From contig KV748191.1 of assembly GCA_001692895.1 (NCBI GenBank), positions 496,001 to 560,000 on the forward strand: 64,000 bases of DNA, given 5' to 3'. Numbering within the stretch: position 1 is the first letter of the stretch; each line of letters opens with the position of its first letter. This document shows positions 58,944 to 64,000 of the stretch, one piece after another. The notes under the pieces were generated by a model. That model was given only the letters and a program-made list of their open reading frames with translations, did not search any database and was not told the DNA's origin. The position numbers and the translations under genes were made by a program. This DNA comes from Cenococcum geophilum 1.58 (taxonomy: Eukaryota; Ascomycota; Dothideomycetes; Gloniales; Gloniaceae).

Positions 58944-61900
58944 CTACGTAAATTCGAAAATACTTACTACCCCAGACTGCCCTCCGATAACAAGAAGGTT
59001 TCCTCTTACCGCTGAACATCCTCGATAATCATAAGGCAACCAAAGAAGATTCTGACCATCTCGAGCTATCCATTCATCGTTAAGGAAAATATGATCTAAC
59101 GGCTTCTGTGGAAGCGGTAGTAGGGAAGAAGAGGAGCTAGGAGGGATAGCGAGGATCCCTCTATCAGTCTCTAAGCACTGACTATCGCTAGAGAAACGTA
59201 GACTCGAGATAATAGTCTGTAGCTTGAACATCTTCACCCGATCTCCCGTCGCTGCGTCCCAGAGCCTGACCGTCTCGTCGTACGACGCCGACGCCAGCTG
59301 CTTGCCGTCAGGAGAGAAGACAACCGCGTTAACCCAGTTGCTGTGCCCTTCAAGCTTCTTCACCTGCTCTCCCGTCGCTGCGTCCCAGAGCCTGACCGTC
59401 TTGTCGTACGACGCCGACGCCAACTGCTTGCCGTCAGGAGAGAAGGCGACCGCGTTAACCGCGATGCTGTGCCCTTCGAGCTTCTTCACCTGCTCTCCCG
59501 TCGCTGCGTCCCAGAGCCTGGCCGTCCTGTCGTCCGACGCCGACGCCAGCTGCTTGCCGTCAGGAGAGAAGGCGACCGCGTTAACCGCGATGCTGTGCCC
59601 TTCGAGCTTCTTCACCTGCTCTCCCGTCGCTGCGTCCCAGAGCCTGGCCGTCCTGTCGTCCGACGCCGACGCCAGCTGCTTGCCGTCAGGAGAGAAGGCG
59701 ACCGCGTTAACCCCGCTGCTGTGCCCTTCGAGCTTCTTCACCTGCTCTCCCGTCGCTGCGTCCCAGAGCCTGACCGTCTTGTCGTGCGACGCCGACGCCA
59801 GCTGCTTGCCGTCAGAGGAGAAGGCGACCGCGTTAACCCCGCTGCTGTGCCCTTCGAGCTTCTTCACCTGCTCTTCCCGTCGCTGCGTCCCAGAGCCTGA
59901 CCGTCCTGTCGTCCGACGCCGACGCCAGCTGCTTGCCGTCAGGAGAGAAGGCGACCGCGTTAACATCGCTGCTGTGCCCTTCAAGCTTCTTCACCTGCTC
60001 CCCCGTCGCTGCGTCCCAGAGCCTGACCGTCCTGTCGTCCGACGCCGACGCCAGCTGCTTGCCGTCAGGAGAGAAGGCGACCGCGTTAACCCTGGTCGCT
60101 GTGCCCTTCAAGCTTCTTCGCCTGCTCTCCCGTCGCTGCGTCCCAGAGCCTGACCGTCCCGTCGTCCGACGCCGACGCCAGCTGCTTGCCGTCAGGAGAG
60201 AAGGCGACCGCGTTAACCCAGTTGCTGTGCCCTTCAAGCTTCTTCACCTGCTCTCCCGTCGCTGCGTCCCAGAGCCTGACCGTCCTGTCGCTCGACGCCG
60301 ACCCTAGCCGCTTGCCGTCAGGAGAGAAGGCGACCGCGTTAACCCGCCTGCTGTGCCCTTCAAGCTTCTTCACCTGCTCCCCCGTCGCTGCGTCCCAGAG
60401 CCTGACCGTCCTGTCGTACGACGCCAACGCCAGCTGCTTGCCGTCAGGAGAGAAGGCGACCGCCTCAACCAAGCTGCTGTGCCCTTCAAGCTTCTTCACC
60501 TGCTCTCCCGTCGCTGCGTCCCAGAGCCTAACCGTCCCGTCGTATGACGCCGACGCCAGCTGCTTACCGTCAGGAGAGAAGGCGACCGCGCTGACATCGT
60601 TGCTGTGCCCTTCGAGCTTCTGTAGCTCTGCGCTCCAAGATTTTGGGGTTTTTGGCAATCTACAAATCCATTTAGGGACGCGGTCCTGGAACATAGCCCT
60701 AACGATACTCGCCTCTGGACTAAAAATAATAGCAGAAGAGTAGAGCTGAAGCGGTGCCTGATCAGCTATCCATCGATTCTGCAGGAGAAAGCGTCTTGCG
60801 TCGTAAAGAAAACGAGATACTTTGGACCCTTTATTTTCCTAATCCATTGTATGAGTATTGGAAAAGTAGTATATATAGTATTGAGAAGCAGAATAACTTA
60901 CGTCTGTAAGTGAACGCAAAATATTAATCAGGTTGATGCTGTCAGATACATTTCCCATAAGACTTAAAGCTTCAAGCCAGTGAAGCAAGTGCTTCTGGAG
61001 GAATGCGTGGACTGCATCCTCGTCATGTATTCGCTCCCCACTCTGCTCTAAGTGGTGCACCCAGTAACGGCAAGCGTATCTACCATCCGCTGGAAGGCAG
61101 TGCTCGATGGTTTGCGGGTTGATCTCCGTTCGTAGCGTTCCAGGTGATTCCAGAGAACAGATATTTTCCTTAAGGTACTTTGAACCGCTTAAAAGCTCGA
61201 GACACCTATTGGCAAGAACCTTGTTTCGCTCCCTCTCATCAACCCAGAATACGCTATTGCCCCGCTTCTCGGGATCAAGGAGGAATTCGCGGAATGAAAG
61301 ATGGAGTAGTCTTACAGGAGAAGCTGGGTTGGCAGGGATGCTGAGAACAGAATGCAATGGATCTAGTCTGCACTCCACCTTCTCTCTTGGAATCTGAAGA
61401 AGGTTTGCGAGCGAATCCATTGAAAGCGGATCGGCAAGGACAACGATCGAACCGACTATCTCGTGGAACTCTTGGATTAATCTCTTCTCTAAAGCTTTGG
61501 TAAGACCAAGAAGCAACTTTTCCAAAATTGGACAGTACGTTCGGTCGAGTTGCGACGCCTGGCTAGTAGCTTGGTACTCTAATACTGCAGCAAGCTGTTC
61601 TTTAGGATCCCATCTCTTGTCTCCAACGAACCGGCATATGGTTGCTGCAAAGATGAATAATGGAGAGGCTATCTTGGTAAGGGTTCGGACTTCACTTTCA
61701 CCAGGCCAGTCTGATGGTAGCGACGAACCAGCGGAACGTATGTAGTTGAACTCTTCTCTTATCTTTGTGAATTCATCCTCTAGAAAGACCGATATATCAT
61801 GTTCAATTGTGGTTGGAGGTATATCTTGGAGGACTACGTCTTGGTGCGCGTCAGCGGCCATCTTTTTAAAACCAAGCCGAATCGGGAGGTCTGGTCTGCT

Positions 61901-63452
61901 GGTTAGAAAGATCCTCACGCGGACTGCAGTTAACTTTTGTGTTTGCGCCAGGAGATTGAGAAGGTTTCTGATATTGCCTTCTGTCTTTCTGATATCACCT
62001 TCTATCTCACATTCATCTAGTGCATCGACCACAACAACTAACGGAGAGGCGTGTGGAGTAGCCTGGTCAAGCCGTGACAAAGGTTGCAATATAAGCTTCT
62101 CGAACTGTTCTTCTAGTGATTTCGCTGCGATATTAGGTTGCTCGTCGACTGCATTCCTGACGAAGGGGACGATATCGGGGACCGCCAGCACGAGTTGAGT
62201 AGTGATGGTGGTGAAAAACCTAGACGCGTTCCCACGCTCACCCTCGCCCCTTTTAAAGAAGAAGCTGGCCCCTAGCTGGCCTTCATTGGCGAAATATTGC
62301 GCCACCGTCCGAGAAATTGTCGACTTCCCTGTGCCGGCCATGCCGCTCAGCCAAAATATACACTTCCCGTCTGGGTCTTCGGCCCATTCCCTGATTTGGC
62401 GCAGAAGGTCTATTCGAGTGTCGGGGTGACATCTCGCATCGAGCTCATCTGCGTAGGAGTTGAATGCCGCCCCTTCAGCAGAAGGCAGCCTAGCTAAGTC
62501 GATCTTACTTAAGAGCAGATTTACTGACTCTTCAATGCCTTGAAGCCCTTTCAGCTCCTCCAACAATCTTTGGAGTTGTTTTTTGCGCTGACTTGCTTCA
62601 TCCCTGTCGTAGCTGCTTAAGGTTCGGTCACAGTTGCTGGCCTCAATCTCAGCCCGTACTGCGACCTCGTTACATTTGCCCTCAAAATCGCGTACTTCTT
62701 CAGGCTTCCAGAATGCATCTACGGCACGACGAAGCGTGTTCTTCCGGTATATATTAATCGCTCGTGCCAGGAACTCCAGTACATGTGCGTGGAGGTCGAT
62801 CAATGCATTCTCGAAATTTGTCCGCGTTTGGGTATCTGGTAGGATCTGCAGGTAGTCCATGTAGGCCTTCAATCGATGCGTCATATAAAGAGCAGTCTTC
62901 AGACCTGTTAGAAGGGCTGCCATTTGCCGGCTCTCGGATACGGCTGCCTACAAAAAAATTAGAAGATGCTGGCTCAATCTAAACACAGAAAGAGGCAGTC
63001 GTGTTGCTCTATACCTCAAGTAAGAGACGGATCCCCGCCCAGGGCAAGCCAGCATGTATCGGATCTACATTCACAGCGATATCCCCAACCGTCTTAAATC
63101 TATCCAACCACATGATGACTTTGTCCGCCTCCTCTCGCAGCATCACAAGACGTCCTCTAATCGTAAAAGTCCACCTCTTGTCATCACATATTTTTTGTTT
63201 CTTGTGGGCAGCCTTAAGTACGTCTCTAAGTGCTGACCCAATATCATTCGTATTAGGCAGAATATTTTCTTGTATTGTCGCTCGTTCCCGCTCTTTGAGA
63301 AGCCCAAGGGCTTTGTCTAAAAGATTGCAGCTCTGAGTATTTGCTGCTGGTGCACATGGCTGGACAGGAGATGCTCTGGCGTTAGCCGGCGATCGGGAAC
63401 GGGAAAACAGACGGCGTAGTCCCAACCGATCTCTCAGATGAGGGTCCGGCAT
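58944..63452 (-). CDS. NACHT-WD40 (NWD/HET-E-type) NLR receptor, WD40 part with two apparent frameshifts
   Basis: Three exons on the minus strand: 63452-63015, 62947-60902 and 60838-58944, encoding about 1,460 residues. The N-terminal NACHT-associated domain shows [13 protein letters not shown] across the first splice. The NACHT NTPase follows with Walker [14 protein letters not shown] and Walker [13 protein letters not shown] helical region with [17 protein letters not shown] and a linker typical of the family ([13 protein letters not shown]) lead into eleven WD40 repeats of 42 residues. A short propeller-closing tail ends in VSIFEFT. Fungal NLRs of this group control heterokaryon incompatibility or sense non-self. 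Compared with sister repeats, one extra base lies within about 60091-60098 and one at about 59873-59875, so the frame changes twice. The gene may be disabled, or the assembly may be wrong in these repeats. It is treated as a host receptor gene. Confidence 0.88.
59229..60616 (-). repeat. tandem array of eleven near-identical 126-bp WD40 repeats
   Basis: Units begin LEGHS and end GEQVKK. They are almost identical in DNA except at the two residues after LEGHS (ND, SL, RR, NW, DQ-like, SD, SG, SG, IA, IA, NW) and around ASxDx (YDG, YDR, SDR, DDG, DDR, DDR, HDK, DDR, DDR, YDK, YDE). The span of 1388 bp is 11 x 126 plus two bases. Confidence 0.93.
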
Positions 63453-64000
63453 AGCAGTATCTGAAGGGTTCGACTAGCAGGAGCATTGACCGTGCTGGCA
63501 TCTACGGATCAAAACTTGCTCCACTGATGCCTGCTCAGATCGTGCAACGATGGAAGCGGATGACTGAGGGGCGCAGGGCTCCGTTAGATTTTGTCACGCC
63601 AAGCATTCTACAGAGCAAGTCTAGAGCTGCGGGGTTATGCGGATTATTATTGGAGGAGAGACCGATATATTTCGGTCGATACAAACCCTTGCCTAATTGT
63701 GTGGGTGTCGGGTTTTAAGCCTTGCTGCCTAAGGCACAAACAAGTTGCGTTTTATCAATGCGAGTGCTAAAGCAGGATTATCCATATTTAAGAGTCTAAC
63801 CGTATGGGGGTTAGCTCGGTCCAAAAGCGCCTTGGTGAGAAGTTGAAAAAGGGTTGGAAGCGCAGTTGGGGCGGAAGGCGATTTCGCTAGTGACTGTATG
63901 TAGAGGACTTGCTCGGCTCTTAACTGCCGGAGATATCAAGGGAGCTCTCACATCCGTCCGGAGTGGCTTTCGGCATCGAATCATTCACGTTGATGACTGG
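63453..64000. other. upstream region of the NLR gene; no gene
   Basis: No supported reading frame. It contains the right inverted-repeat copy and a near-palindrome (GACCGATATATTTCGGTC) at 63660-63677 about 210 bp upstream of the receptor ATG, possibly a regulatory site or hairpin. Confidence 0.5.
63752..63900 (-). repeat. right copy of the inverted repeat flanking the NLR gene
   Basis: Inverted relative to 58293-58433. The visible match runs from TATCAATGC at 63753 to TGACTGTATG at 63900 with scattered substitutions, roughly 75-80 percent identical by eye. It may be longer than seen here, as divergence at both ends is gradual. Confidence 0.78.

Noticed and set aside
59224-60743. Long plus-strand open frames over the WD40 array (up to about 300 codons)
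   Set aside because: They are the antisense of the repeats; the repetitive protein ([15 protein letters not shown] type) merely mirrors the WD40 code and the unit is a multiple of three in length.

Overview
This window is nuclear DNA from a filamentous ascomycete (Pezizomycotina). Nearly every gene is broken by short GT-AG introns of about 46-220 bp, often with a CTAAC/CTGAC-like branch site just before the acceptor. The gene set is fungal: Spt23/Mga2, RTA1-like, Mid1, GPI-anchored yapsin, a DUF7053-type protein and a NACHT-WD40 receptor. The class within Pezizomycotina cannot be fixed from sequence alone. I rebuilt the exon structures by eye from splice sites, reading frame and family conservation; all coding sums are multiples of three, except in the WD40 receptor, which carries two apparent extra bases.

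Layout. 1.9-6.2 kb: SPT23/MGA2 membrane-bound transcription factor (+). 7.0-7.6 kb: a Harbinger-type MITE and a perfect 69-bp tandem duplication. 8.6-9.0 kb: a small Ser/Thr-rich protein (+). 10.7-12.1 kb: RTA1-family membrane protein (-). 13.0-18.0 kb: TRAPPII subunit Trs130/TRAPPC10 (+), tail to tail with an unrecognised 202-aa gene (-). 19.7-21.3 kb: F-box/ankyrin protein (+). 22.6-24.4 kb: O-acetylhomoserine sulfhydrylase (+). 25.4-27.8 kb: acyl-CoA synthetase ending in a peroxisomal signal (+). 28.8-30.8 kb: Mid1 calcium channel subunit (+). SPT4 (-) and PPT1 (+) are divergent at 31.4-34.3 kb. RFC4 (-) is at 35.0-36.3 kb and a yapsin-type aspartic protease (+) at 37.5-39.2 kb. The KDEL receptor ERD2 (-) and a GH85 endo-beta-N-acetylglucosaminidase (+) are head to head around 42.5 kb. 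A 417-bp foldback element lies just upstream of an EDC4/Pdc1-like decapping scaffold (+, 46.1-50.7 kb). Then come a C2H2 zinc-finger protein (+, 52.6 kb), a MARVEL protein (-, 54.2 kb), a DUF7053-type protein (+, 56.5 kb) and a NACHT-WD40 NLR receptor (-, 58.9-63.5 kb).

Most of the window is conserved housekeeping: lipid sensing, vesicle traffic, ER retrieval, transcription elongation, replication, mRNA decay, sulfur assimilation and fatty-acid activation. The accessory, fast-changing parts are the mobile elements, the F-box/ankyrin gene and above all the NLR. The NLR has eleven almost identical WD40 repeats that differ mainly at a few fixed positions, two single-base insertions inside that array, and a pair of inverted repeats of about 140 bp on either side of the gene. 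That locus is the best candidate for something worth pursuing.
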